Origin: Antedon mediterranea
Taxonomy: Eukaryota > Echinodermata > Crinoidea > Comatulida > Antedonidae
Direction of reading: 5' to 3'
NCBI RefSeq assembly: GCF_964355755.1
Contig: NC_092672.1
Coordinates: forward strand, 12,212,501-12,272,500
DNA: 60,000 nt
Part shown: piece after piece, positions 44,201 through 48,891 of the stretch
Layout of the letters: each line of letters opens with the position of its first letter
How positions within the stretch are numbered: position 1 is the first letter of the stretch
The notes under the pieces: model-generated
What the model saw: the letters and a program-made list of their open reading frames with translations, nothing else
What the model was told of the DNA's origin: nothing
Database searches by the model: none
Program-made: the position numbers and the translations under genes

Positions 44201-44978
44201 AATATAAAAAGATTGGTGTAACTATTGCAAGGAGCCATGTAACGGCAGTATGTGTAACTGAGTTAATGATTATGTAATTGTTGTTGAAGATAAAAACCAT
44301 GTTAGCCTACGTATATTAGAAATCTCACTAGCTAGTGTAGTTAGTTGAGACGATTCATCGTTATTAAATGTATGTTATGTCATACTATTATACAAAAAAT
44401 TATCTCCATTGTGGCATGATTACACGCAATCTGTCTTTCTATTACGTTTTATCTCAACTCAAAGAAGTGGCAAGTGAGACCGTAGTTATAGTATAGAGTA
44501 GATTGTCTGTTTGTTATTGGTTCTTAGTAATGTTGTCATACATTATATAAACGTTTTCGTGTTTTTCACCCTTGAGGTTACCGTAAACATGGTGATTATT
44601 TATATCATATTCAAATTCAAATAAATATAGTTTCTATACCTTATCTACAGAGTTCACAAGATGTGGATATGTTTTACATATTTCTTCAATTTCTTCCAAA
44701 TCTCCATATCTTACAGTTCTTAGCAATACGTTTCTGGAAATAAAGAAGATAAAAATGAATCATGGCAAGAATACTCGGTCGATGATGTTAATATGTTTAT
44801 TTGTCATGTTTCTAAACAATAATAAATACAATTTTCTTTGAACTATTTAACATATTATACGTTTGTTGGATATAAAATATAAAGCTTACTTTGGCATTTA
44901 AAAAATGCAGCCCCCCTCAGTTTGAAGATATAACTTATTCATCCATTGAAAGAAGTGCACTCTGTAGTTGCCAATCAT
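4683..44978 (-). CDS. Ankyrin-Roc-COR-tandem death-effector-domain protein (ROCO family), 26 exons
   Basis: Minus-strand multi-exon gene, 44,978 to 4,683. Exons: 44935-44978, 44640-44733, 42851-42955, 35642-35746, 35133-35237, 34343-34447, 33799-33903, 33012-33116, 32464-32568, 31576-31683, 29400-29484, 29023-29179, 27776-27879, 27212-27382, 26885-27037, 23773-23940, 23135-23349, 22629-22754, 17009-17203, 16495-16740, 15495-15689, 15189-15350, 14777-15079, 14144-14224, 13841-14048, 4683-5212. All junctions are GT/AG and keep frame; the sum is 4,080 nt, 1,359 aa plus stop. Domains: ankyrin 15-355, Roc ~357-800, COR ~800-1180, two DED-like folds ~1200-1350. ROCO proteins are GTP-regulated dimerising switches; DEDs assemble death-fold signalling complexes. 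A role as an immune or cell-death sensor is inferred. There is no kinase domain, unlike DAPK1 or LRRK. The first exon is the least certain part. Confidence 0.85.
5244..6130. repeat. Left terminal inverted repeat with five 133-154 bp tandem units
   Basis: Each unit starts near GCATGGCGGCCATTTTG and includes AGGTATATCTCTGCTAAAAA and TTTAGGTGCAAATTATATGG. Unit starts fall near 5,371, 5,521, 5,675, 5,829, 5,974 and 6,107. The outer ~130 bp (5,244-5,370) is not part of the tandem series but is matched by the right end. Confidence 0.93.
6193..7325 (-). pseudogene. Transposon CXC-type protein gene, left-arm copy (decayed)
   Basis: The longest open piece, 6,193-6,654, ends in a Cys-rich tail (CGHTDCDLGCCKCRK, then LRCTELCGCQGNC) of the tesmin/TSO1-like CXC type, preceded by WGSRKDGNKFSPAWSSLPEL. 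A second piece in another frame, 6,651-6,956, starts MPCNIEEADERMFVYV and contains EFGVGKHKAQY. These EEADxR, FGxGKH and CXC signatures recur in a widespread invertebrate transposon-linked protein family whose chemistry I cannot state. Upstream sequence to ~7,325 is matched by the right arm but frame-broken. The pieces do not join in one frame, so the copy is dead. Confidence 0.75.
7244..7353. other. Central spacer of the fold-back element
   Basis: About 110 bp between the two arms. The arm sequences TGATGGTTGTATGACA and TGTCATACAACCATATATAG face each other across it. It could form the loop of a very large hairpin. Confidence 0.7.
7606..8340 (+). pseudogene. Transposon CXC-type protein gene, right-arm copy (decayed, cut by LINE)
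   Basis: Same gene as the left-arm copy but on the plus strand. The open piece 7,606-7,884 reads NIEEADERMFFHV, then ILVKTVDSDVVVISLSTFHR and IEFGVGKH. After 7,884 the reading is lost, although the WGWKKDGNKF-like region is still visible near 8,200 and the first cysteines at ~8,290-8,335. The copy ends where the LINE tail begins; the rest of the match resumes at ~12,597. Its lesions differ from those of the left copy, so the two arms decayed independently. Confidence 0.72.
8563..11565 (-). pseudogene. LINE ORF2: endonuclease-reverse transcriptase, two frameshifts
   Basis: Frame 1 (11,565 to ~10,727) carries a Cys pair region (CNACNKPF, CKLC) and the endonuclease motifs HLNLRSLYNK, GISETWLD, VYRPPN, GDLNWN, CIDLIF and SDHSLI, all apparently intact. 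A frameshift near 10,727 leads into 10,681-9,401, with the RT motifs NNYRPISVIPI, NQSGFRS, FLDLKKAFDTVDHDIL and GVPQGSILGPLLF. A second single-base shift at 9,401-9,402 falls inside the tyrosine codon of the YADD active-site motif; reading continues in 9,447-8,563 as ADDTALF to SSLWNGLPYELR. In life the protein would nick DNA and copy its RNA at the nick (target-primed reverse transcription). Confidence 0.9.
11618..12403 (-). CDS. LINE ORF1 protein, 261 aa, intact
   Basis: Opens MAGKNTRKGGKKD (basic N-terminus). Residues ~85-118 are a heptad-rich coiled coil (ELDDTKDRLSKVEQQVDNL). A folded middle to C-terminal part with IDRSHRLGPK, RGIIVKFSSYNVR and HIYIHENLTSKR matches the L1-type ORF1/transposase-22-like arrangement seen in many invertebrate LINEs. 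The expected role is a trimeric RNA-binding chaperone of the LINE RNA. It is still open although ORF2 is broken. Confidence 0.85.
   Translation of the reverse strand: MAGKNTRKGGKKDSGKECCELNTDTAPVIDVEPLTITVQNEISNIIKGNTSIFNDLAEEIVSIVKHQLIESITQIVTDAAIEAIRFELDDTKDRLSKVEQQVDNLQYELDEAEQYSRRNCLIIQGIEEKQGEITDNIVLDLFKKKLSVEVDKTCIDRSHRLGPKVKKNGRARGIIVKFSSYNVRNEVYRAKKKLKGSHIYIHENLTSKRSSLLRTVKQNYASVVSAVWTQDGRIHTIITGSNEKVVLSRTSDLKQLPKCKR
12598..13386. repeat. Right arm end of the fold-back element, including right terminal inverted repeat
   Basis: Reverse complement of 5,244 to ~6,240. Tandem units containing CATGGCCGCCATGCAATCAA start near 12,640, 12,780, 12,930 and 13,090. Just inside, the right arm lacks ~85 bp present in the left arm (left-arm 6,125-6,210). 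The outermost part carries an extra ~17 bp compared with the left end. Confidence 0.92.
13841..14048 (-). CDS. Exon 25: end of COR region
   Basis: Acceptor TTTTAG at 14,049-14,050 and donor GAAG/GTGGGA at 13,840. Residues 1115-1183: ILSYLQLQLKTVL, then NLRVLCIACYPEHIHLHDLE, a Cys/His-containing segment typical of the post-COR part of multi-domain ROCO proteins. If the donor is not used, translation would run through to a stop at 13,797 and give an isoform without the DEDs. Confidence 0.8.
14144..14224 (-). CDS. Exon 24: short COR-region exon
   Basis: 27 codons in phase 0 at both ends (residues 1088-1114), LEISRRTKVDENN to KPSLCIE. Acceptor TTAACAG and donor GAG/GTAACG. No motif of its own; it is called because it keeps frame between the adjoining exons. 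Confidence 0.75.
14777..15079 (-). CDS. Exon 23: COR domain, C-terminal half
   Basis: Residues 987-1087, phase 0-0. NRMFLVPCRMK is the COR 'FLVPsrL' strand and LYLTPTDFLPDSVYNTLVV is the 'fLPeglf..Liv' segment. Acceptor ACATTAG at 15,080 side, donor AAG/GTACGA at 14,776 side. Confidence 0.85.
15189..15350 (-). CDS. Exon 22: COR domain middle
   Basis: Residues 933-986, phase 0-0, KELRNLWKKLNKEGILEEKL, then TEVMKTFGLLYEKLE. This is the COR helical stretch preceding the 'VPsr' strand. Borders TAACAG and GAA/GTAAGT. Confidence 0.85.
15495..15689 (-). CDS. Exon 21: COR domain N-terminal part
   Basis: Residues 868-932, phase 0-0. GISKDGLSTAIAYLNDIGVI, then NTVITNLYMMLEIVTKVI matches the COR pattern in which a short winged-helix-like segment ends in 'LhdiGvi.yf' and a strand leads into 'p.wl'. 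Borders GCATTAG and GTG/GTAAGT. Confidence 0.87.
15850..16055. repeat. Small dispersed repeat with (GGTC)n microsatellite
   Basis: Starts near AATCGCGTGGACGCGACTCT, has a (GTCG)n run at ~15,888-15,920, then GGTATCACTATGCGTTTTAT, and ends near GCACGCGACTTATGGCTGTT. The two ends share a CGCGACT word. It lies within the intron between exons 20 and 21. It looks like a short non-coding dispersed element; its family is not known to me. Confidence 0.5.
16495..16740 (-). CDS. Exon 20: Roc-COR junction
   Basis: Residues 786-867, phase 0-0. YADHVDREMYMVDNT, then IKQLRRNVGRYMKAMVRSI and PLKWGDLQEQL match the usual end of Roc: 'vDN......I..LR' followed by 'iPl.W..le' at the start of COR. Borders TTAAAG and GAA/GTAAGA. 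Confidence 0.87.
17009..17203 (-). CDS. Exon 19: Roc G4 motif
   Basis: Residues 721-785, phase 0-0. NMFWIRSIYEHTV, then PPICLVATHMDTF. THMD (769-772) is the G4 guanine-specificity motif in its Roc form (THxD). Borders GATTTTAG and AAG/GTAACA. Confidence 0.9.
17366..20946. mobile_element. Harbinger-like DNA transposon, 3.58 kb, no transposase left
   Basis: Ends are CGCCCGTATTCTTAAACC and its inverse, inverted for ~35 bp with one mismatch and then only patchily (ACTAAATCG-type subterminal words). A direct TAA flanks both ends (17,363-17,365 and 20,947-20,949), fitting the 3-bp TWA target of PIF/Harbinger elements. The longest ORFs are under 70 codons. The interior has AGGCCTA-rich stretches, a Met codon followed by a donor (ATGGATAGAGTAAGT near 18,182), and a related block near 20,050 sharing TTAGTGGG and TTGCATCCCA, which suggests old promoter/first-exon copies. 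It lies in the intron between exons 18 and 19. Confidence 0.8.
21110..22513. mobile_element. TAGTCC-family inverted-repeat element, 1.40 kb
   Basis: Ends TAGTCCATGGGC and GCCCATGGACTA, flanked by direct TTA (21,107-21,109 and 22,514-22,516). Terminal inverted repeats run ~370 bp and include a poly(C)/poly(G) run at ~21,149-21,163 and its partner at ~22,469-22,482. Between them are diverged copies of a ~370-bp unit starting GGGTAGGGGGTAAC (about 21,304, 21,674, 22,049). No ORF of note. It sits in the same intron as the Harbinger-like element, 116 bp downstream (higher coordinate) of nothing coding and 115 bp short of exon 18. Confidence 0.85.
22629..22754 (-). CDS. Exon 18: Roc strand after DYAGQ, with an internal duplication
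   Basis: Residues 679-720, phase 0-0. FFLTNRVSYCVAFNA is the Roc segment after G3 (a hydrophobic strand ending in AFN). It is followed by CDNLDEPATSRA and CANLDEPANPRD, an in-frame 36-nt direct duplication (AACTTGGATGAACCAGCT twice). Acceptor TTGTTTAG and donor ACA/GTAAGT. Confidence 0.87.
23135..23349 (-). CDS. Exon 17: basic insertion and Roc G3 motif
   Basis: Residues 607-678. The first half is the end of the Roc insertion, with a strongly basic stretch (KIKKKRQKK, then KMYRKFVKRK) that could be nuclear-localising or acid-binding. It ends TTIWDYAGQLDYYITHR, where DYAGQ (666-670) is the DxxGQ switch-II motif. Acceptor GAATTTAG, donor AGG/GTATGT. Confidence 0.87.
23350..23772. other. Intron, nothing recognised
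   Basis: AT-rich intron between exons 16 and 17. I see no repeat or ORF. Confidence 0.5.
23773..23940 (-). CDS. Exon 16: Roc insertion, cassette exon (phase 1-1)
   Basis: Residues ~551-606: ENVRFKQTQQICKHAVVEEI, a Lys-rich part, then VASTSDSKEPEYRLLTMEST. No known domain. It shares an STSxSDS-like patch with exons 14 and 15. Acceptor GTCGGCAG and donor AAAAG/GTTAGA (weaker than the others). Confidence 0.7.
23941..26884. other. Large intron with a diverged ~364-bp tandem repeat
   Basis: Intron between exons 15 and 16. At 25,520-26,250 two diverged units lie in tandem (starts ~25,520 and ~25,884). They share TAGGTGAAATTA, AAAGATAATTAA, a TGCGC word and TGAATTCATATCTA-type words. The rest is AT-rich with nothing recognised. 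Confidence 0.5.
26885..27037 (-). CDS. Exon 15: Roc insertion, cassette exon (phase 1-1)
   Basis: Residues ~500-550: SPKTPEQITTEVETMTSTEI, then VSTSPISDSECSISSDSMSS. Ser/Thr-rich with many acidic-flanked serines that resemble kinase sites. No known domain. Acceptor AATTGCAG, donor GAAG/GTTTGA. Confidence 0.72.
27212..27382 (-). CDS. Exon 14: Roc insertion, cassette exon (phase 1-1)
   Basis: Residues ~443-499: VIELNKKIREDTLAEKIATQ (predicted helix), then DMSTSKSDSIQESSAISS. No known domain. Strong acceptor (T-run then ACAG) and donor ACAG/GTATGA. Confidence 0.75.
27776..27879 (-). CDS. Exon 13: Roc switch I
   Basis: Residues ~408-442. The split codon joins LGQ-R to FKSNEPSTDGIAITTT. STDGI (415-419) is the Roc switch-I/G2 signature that normally follows the P-loop helix. 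Acceptor TATTATAG, donor GATG/GTAAGT. Confidence 0.88.
27892..28670. repeat. Intronic ~410-bp tandem duplication with a GAT/ATC-rich core
   Basis: Two diverged copies (27,892-28,260 and 28,304-28,670) both begin AATGAACTCCAAAAGGT and contain an ATCATC/ACCATC-rich core and a CAGCAGCA word. The minus strand of the core reads as an Asp-rich ORF, but exons 12 and 13 splice directly with Roc-conserved sequence across the junction, so this is best read as intron. Confidence 0.8.
29023..29179 (-). CDS. Exon 12: Roc P-loop
   Basis: Residues ~356-407. ARGESAIRSFQNELENGEI is the usual pre-Roc helix. RCMFLGKEGAGKTSCVKAML holds the Walker A motif GKEGAGKTS (391-399), with Lys 397 contacting phosphate. 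The exon is called from acceptor AATTTAG and donor AAAG/GTAACA. Confidence 0.92.
29400..29484 (-). CDS. Exon 11: ankyrin tail
   Basis: Residues 328-355: RGQTPASALKDNSHISKEKK, then NNILKLLD. This is the half-ankyrin capping sequence ('GqTP...A.....i..lL') commonly found between ankyrin arrays and Roc. Acceptor GTATAG, donor GACA/GTAAGT. Confidence 0.82.
29485..31575. other. Intron with a retroposon 3' tail
   Basis: At ~30,520-30,600 a hairpin-like tail reads TGTAAAGCGCATTAAGGC... AATGCGCTATATCAAG followed by (TTA)n. This is the 3' end typical of invertebrate LINE/SINE copies. The rest of the intron is AT-rich; a weak palindromic GCGAGCGAAGCGAG lies near 30,303. No exon found. Confidence 0.55.
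31576..31683 (-). CDS. Exon 10: ankyrin repeat 8 (36 codons)
   Basis: Residues 292-327. GNTPLHEHVRTGTSGNIEIV, then SLIAHGASLKARNK. One codon longer than the other ankyrin exons and more diverged at its end, fitting the last full repeat before the cap. Confidence 0.9.
32464..32568 (-). CDS. Exon 9: ankyrin repeat 7
   Basis: Residues 257-291, 105 nt, phase 0-0. DGNTPLHGHVQVGSGNIEIL, then RLLAHGAFITATNN. TPLH and the GN-EI-N helix pair are the ankyrin signature. Confidence 0.92.
33012..33116 (-). CDS. Exon 8: ankyrin repeat 6
   Basis: Residues 222-256, 105 nt, phase 0-0. HGATPLDAHVMHGCGNVEIV, then SLIAHGASITATNN. TPLD replaces TPLH. Confidence 0.9.
33799..33903 (-). CDS. Exon 7: ankyrin repeat 5
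   Basis: Residues 187-221, 105 nt, phase 0-0. NGNTSLHEHVQVGSGNIEIL, then RLIAHGASITATDN. TSLH replaces TPLH. Confidence 0.9.
34343..34447 (-). CDS. Exon 6: ankyrin repeat 4
   Basis: Residues 152-186, 105 nt, phase 0-0. DGNTPLHVYVWLGRGNVEIL, then SLIAHGASITATNN. Confidence 0.92.
35133..35237 (-). CDS. Exon 5: ankyrin repeat 3
   Basis: Residues 117-151, 105 nt, phase 0-0. IGNTPLHTHFRSAQGNVEIV, then SLIAHGASITATNN. Confidence 0.92.
35642..35746 (-). CDS. Exon 4: ankyrin repeat 2
   Basis: Residues 82-116, 105 nt, phase 0-0. DGNTPLHEHVMYGRGNLEIV, then NLIAYGASVKATNN. Confidence 0.92.
36106..39678. mobile_element. TAGTCC-family inverted-repeat element, 3.57 kb
   Basis: Ends TAGTCCGGTGGCAGGAGG and its inverse, inverted for ~165 bp, flanked by direct TAT. 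The segmental duplicate at ~43,300 shows the same flank without the element (GTAGATCTGTATGTATTACC), proving insertion. The interior is three sets of tandem repeats: ~542 bp x2 (36.2-37.2 kb), ~150 bp x7 (37.6-38.75 kb, TGTGCACTCTCGATCC each time) and ~310 bp x2 (39.05-39.5 kb). Small ORFs at 36,050-36,256, 37,761-37,970 and 39,448-39,630 are repeat sequence, not genes. Termini resemble those of the element at 21,110. Confidence 0.9.
39679..42850. other. Intron, partly duplicated at 42.5-44.4 kb
   Basis: 39,679-39,871 and 40,272-40,520 are matched by 43,303-43,485 and 43,486-43,705. 42,290-42,540 is matched by ~44,140-44,365 (GATTGGTGTAA...TTAGTTGAGACGAT). A minus-strand ORF at 41,953-42,171 (72 codons) is unrecognised. 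Apart from the candidate exon at 40,429-40,611, nothing coding is seen. Confidence 0.55.
40429..40611 (-). CDS. Candidate alternative last exon with Cys cluster
   Basis: After an acceptor (ACTATGCAG at 40,612) comes an open phase-0 stretch of 60 codons to a stop at 40,429: ALNHNILICEKCNYDEIPTS, then CKTNCPACHILNKYSKDMIK. The cysteines run C-x2-C-x11-C-x3-C-x2-C, like a small zinc-binding knuckle. The phase would allow splicing straight from ankyrin exon 3 (42,851), giving a short ankyrin-only product. It could equally be a relic of another gene. Only its last ~18 codons survive in the duplicate at ~43.65 kb. Confidence 0.3.
   Translation of the reverse strand, partial: ALNHNILICEKCNYDEIPTSSEKCKTNCPACHILNKYSKDMIKLVKYRKYDTLLMQFGSV
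42555..43705. repeat. Segmental duplicate of the ankyrin exon region
   Basis: Carries an ankyrin exon and the intron around it, matching 34.9-36.1 kb and continuing with sequence that in the other copy lies on the far side of the TAGTCC element (39,679 on). The match includes TTCCTACGCCTAGACAT and TACACTCTACGGTGAATTC. Confidence 0.85.
42851..42955 (-). CDS. Exon 3: ankyrin repeat 1
   Basis: Residues 47-81, 105 nt, phase 0-0. DGYTPLHEHLESGRNNVKIV, then SLIANGASVTATNI. It joins exon 2 as NSVDK-DGYTPLH, the normal ankyrin linker. Confidence 0.9.
43706..44639. other. Intron, no exon found
   Basis: AT-rich intron sequence; the part at ~44,140-44,365 repeats 42,290-42,540. A 60-codon minus ORF (43,700-43,882) looks like chance. 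Confidence 0.5.
44640..44733 (-). CDS. Exon 2: N-terminal ankyrin cap
   Basis: Residues 15-46. NVLLRTVRYGDLEEIEEICK, then PHLVNSVDK, the 'Ll.Av..Gdle.v......p.lvN..D' form of a first ankyrin repeat. Acceptor TTTCCAG, donor AAG/GTATAG. Confidence 0.85.
44935..44978 (-). CDS. Exon 1 candidate: start codon and 14 residues
   Basis: ATG in ACAAAATGATTGG, then MIGNYRVHFFQWMN and two bases of a Lys codon completed by exon 2. The phase fits, but the donor (AA/GTTATA) is weak and no promoter is visible, so the true start could lie in an unseen exon further right. Confidence 0.4.
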
Positions 44979-46176
44979 TTTGTGGTTGCTGAAAAATGAA
45001 ACATAAACTTTAAGCATAATGTATTTTTATTATTTTATTTTCTGTTCATTTTTCAATATTTCAATATTTTGCAATACTAGAAGTTCTTCTTCTAATATTT
45101 CATATTAAATTGAAAAATGAAGAGTAAACAAAAATGAAATACATTTGTATATTTTAGGCCTAATTGTCTTAGAAGAATTTACAAGAATTGATATTTATTC
45201 GAGCAGACCAACCATAAACGGCTTTGTTCTAGTATATCATTTACTGTCAATATTCGTATTGTTGTCAAAGCATTGTACCAATCATTTAATAAAAACATGT
45301 TAGGATTTATATACATGTTTCAAGTTTGTATTTTAACATAAATTATATAATTCCCGGTGGGAGCTAATAGATAAACTGCCGATATCAGATATAAGAAGTT
45401 TCTTCCCAAAGGTAAGAAACATATCATCTCTTCTCGCCTTAAGTGAAGTAAGACACTGCCTTGGTCCTGCCAGACCCCAAAATAAAAGTTCGACTATAAA
45501 CCCAATTACATTGTAATTAATTACAAATGACCTAAAAGATCTATACATATACACTGCTTTGGTTCTTCCGACAACCACACTCCAACAGATAGACATCCCC
45601 TACCTATTGCTGATAGAATGATCTAGCACATTGTAAGGAATATAAAATAAGCTATTACTAACTACCTACTTTGCATAGTACTGCCTTAGTTCTATCATCC
45701 CCATGTGAATATAGGCTACAATATCTCATCTGAGCTATCTTTTGGTACCAGAATATAAATACCAATATTCCCGCAAGAAATAAAAACAAATTTAATTGTT
45801 TAAAGTTTATGTATATTAGTACATTCATCTATTTGCAAATTAGAGTCATCAAAATTATCATAAACAAAAATAGATTAAAACCATTATAAAGGGAAACTTT
45901 AACAGTTTCTTTTAAAATATATAAGCTAATAATAAAATCTCACTTTTCAAAGTATGATGAGGTTGGAATCCACAATCTAACATATTTACTGACCAAACTC
46001 AATTTTACAGAAAATAACTTAAAAATAATAGTTGTGTTTAGGTACAGTATATATATATTTATATTAAACCGATGGCAACCATAAAATCGGTGAGAAAAAT
46101 ATGGATTATTCTGTAAATTTACACGATTAGATGGTTACCTAAAAACAGTATATTTTTACATTTAAAGTTTACTGTC
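44979..46176. other. Spacer, nothing firmly recognised
   Basis: Contains an 87-codon minus ORF (45,333-45,596) with no recognised domain. Words like ACTGCCTTGGTCCTGCC recur in degenerate form near 45,452, 45,553 and 45,675, so this may be an old repeat. Confidence 0.4.
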
Positions 46177-46264
46177 CTAGTCATTGCTCCACTCAGACCC
46201 AGAACTTGTATCATCTTTACTGTTTTCGGTCACAGATACATCTTCAAAAAGGTTGTCTGAATGC
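46177..46264 (-). CDS. Possible last exon of an upstream minus-strand gene
   Basis: An acceptor (CCTAAATAG at 46,265) opens a 28-codon acidic, Ser-rich tail (HSDNLFEDVSVTENSKDDTS, then SEWSND) ending at a TAG at 46,177-46,179. The composition resembles a real protein C-terminus, but no partner exon was found to the right. It could also be a 5' exon fragment or chance. Confidence 0.3.
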
Positions 46265-48850
46265 CTATTTAGGAAACCAGTCAGACATATAAGCGAAATA
46301 GAAAGCTGTATTTTACAGTATTGAAACAACTAGTATTTACTAGAACTTTAATTTTTTATTTCTAAATAGTAAACAGTATACAAAATAATTATAAATAGTA
46401 GAAACTCACACACGTCACTGCATTATAGTAAATGTAGTGTACTATTCATTATGTATTCATGTGCAAAATCCTAACATTGGTAGCCGGTGGCATATGCAAT
46501 ACTGTATCTAATGTACAGTAGGCTCCATGGATCCGGGGGTTTGTAATCGAAATTTAGCGGGCTCTTTGGTATTCCAATGTGCTAGATCATATGGTTGCTG
46601 ATGGTATCTACAATAGAATAGCTTAGTTGGGAGAAAGGGGGTCTCTATAGTCAAATTTTAGAGCGTCTGGTACTTGCGGTGCCGTGGACAATTAGTCTGT
46701 TGTTACCCATTTAGTACTGTATGAACTCTACTTATTTATTTTACATTGATTGTGAGTGGTATCTCACTCATATATACTGCCCATTCTTTAGGTCCTCCTT
46801 AGGGGATCTGGAAGGCTAATTGCAAGAGATAAAATATCTGTCGTTTGTGAATTTGGTAGGAGAATGTCATAGTATATAGTGATGAAATTACAGTAGGTGG
46901 TATCCCACGTCTATACGCAGCAGAGGGATACCCGACAGGGCATAGGGAAATACGTAATAAAAAAAAATAGATATACAAAAAAAAAAGTTAATTGTCTACA
47001 ATGTATTTGACAAATTTGCACATAGCAAGATACGATACCTACCCAACCATGTAGCATAGCATTAGCAATAAAATAAATTTAGCGATTCAATATTTAATAA
47101 CAATAGCAATTTTAAGCTATGGATACGAAACTGCATTATGGAATATTTAGATTATTTTTTATACCAAAATAGTAATATTTGGAAATTTGATTTCGTATTA
47201 TTTACATAATAAGTAGTGTTTACTTATTTACTACATAAAAAACTTGGTCGGAGATTTTTTGGCGGTTTTCCCCCTCTAAATCTCTTTTCTTTATCTCTCA
47301 AGTTATTCTGCATTTGAGCCTATTTTATTGGATTGTCATAATCTTTTTCCATTGTATTTATTTTATTTAGTTTTATTATTGATGTTTTATTTGTTTTTGT
47401 AATTAGCTATCGTTCTAAACGGTAGTATCCTAAATGTATGCATAAATAAATCAAGAAATCGATGAGCACCATGTTGCAATAAGCAGAATTCGTTTCTTCT
47501 TCGACTTAATTTAATTCAATATTTGGATTCAATTCTGTCGATATGTCATTGCCACAGTGACAATTATATTAAATGACTACATATCAACATCATGCCTGTA
47601 TCTGTCATTCTATGTGGACGAATGTATCTAACATTTATTTTCAAAGTTGTGAGAACATCTGTGGGTACTTAACAAAGTTATTTTTAATTTCGTAAACATT
47701 CCAAAACCTTTAGGGCAGCCTAAGAATTGGGCGATGATGTAGGCATAAATGTACCCCAATTTTTAATATGTTGCAAATCTATAGTAGATTTTAACTGTTT
47801 AGTGTAATTCATCATTACATTTTAAAAACAAATAATTATAAATCATACATTTAACATTATAAGTAACTAAATTATTCAACCAACCGTACCAATTGCTATA
47901 TTTAATGGACTACATCAGTTACAATCAATTATATGTATTTTAGAAACAATTTAATAATTATAATTTAACTCTAAACTATAACGAATATCCTGTGTGATAA
48001 TTTAAAGGTCATCTACTGTAAAATTGAATATAATATTGTGATTTATTTATCATTATAAAATTGTTTATAAAATATATTGATTTAGTGTTTTGAGAAATGT
48101 TTTCGTTTAACGAATCTGTAAAAATTACACGGTCCGCTAAGAAAAATTTTAGGCTTACCAATCTATAATAGAAAATGTAATTTTTATTTTTATGTCCGTT
48201 ATCTGTTTATGAGAAGTTTCAACAATTAGGTCTACTTGTCTACTAAGTAATACATTGTTTTGCTCTATTTTGAATTTAGTAGGCCTATAACATTATGTTC
48301 AAAACAGGTGGAAATTCATTTAGTAATGTTCCAGTATATTTTATAAACAATTAAATTACGTTTATTCATTCTTTGAAAACGTAATATATAATGTATTGAT
48401 GTGTTCGTTGTCTTCGCATCCTGTCTTTATCTTCTTACAAAGGAATGCAAAACAAAATGGCTAGCGTATTCCGAATTTAGGTCAACATTAAGACTTGTTA
48501 TCGTACATTTACAATAGAGTGTGTAATCTTACAGTAATCTCTCATGATTATATGTTTACGGTAATACAGTATTTCAATAAAATAAATACTTACAATTCAT
48601 CTTATAAGTAAATATGATTATTCCTTAATTTAAATCTTTTATTTCTCTCGTGTTGCCGTGTATGTGTACGACTAGTACAATATCAATAACATTGTTTGTG
48701 ACTAGATTGGTACAGAGAATACCGAGTCATTTGTTCTTGATCTGAAGTACAAGTCTAGTCTAGTAACGAAATGTGTACATGACCTTCAAACTCTAACTGT
48801 TCTTTACGCCCTAAAACACTCAATTACATCCGGGGTTTTAACGGCATTGC
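46265..48850. other. AT-rich spacer, nothing recognised
   Basis: No ORF above 60 codons, no inverted repeat and no clear element. A less AT-rich block at ~46,500-46,960 may be a degraded repeat. Confidence 0.45.
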
Positions 48851-48891
48851 ATTACCATTCGCACTTTATAGAAACAGATCAGAGATCAGCT
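48851..48891. repeat. 41-bp direct repeat, left copy
   Basis: ATTACCATTCGCACTTTATA and the following 21 bases are found again at 54,806-54,846 and 55,112-55,152. The left copy and the first right copy bracket the MULE gene. Confidence 0.9.

Noticed and set aside
45333-45596. 87-codon minus-strand ORF upstream of the ROCO gene
   Set aside because: It overlaps a degenerate repeat and has no domain; no splice join to exon 1 keeps frame.
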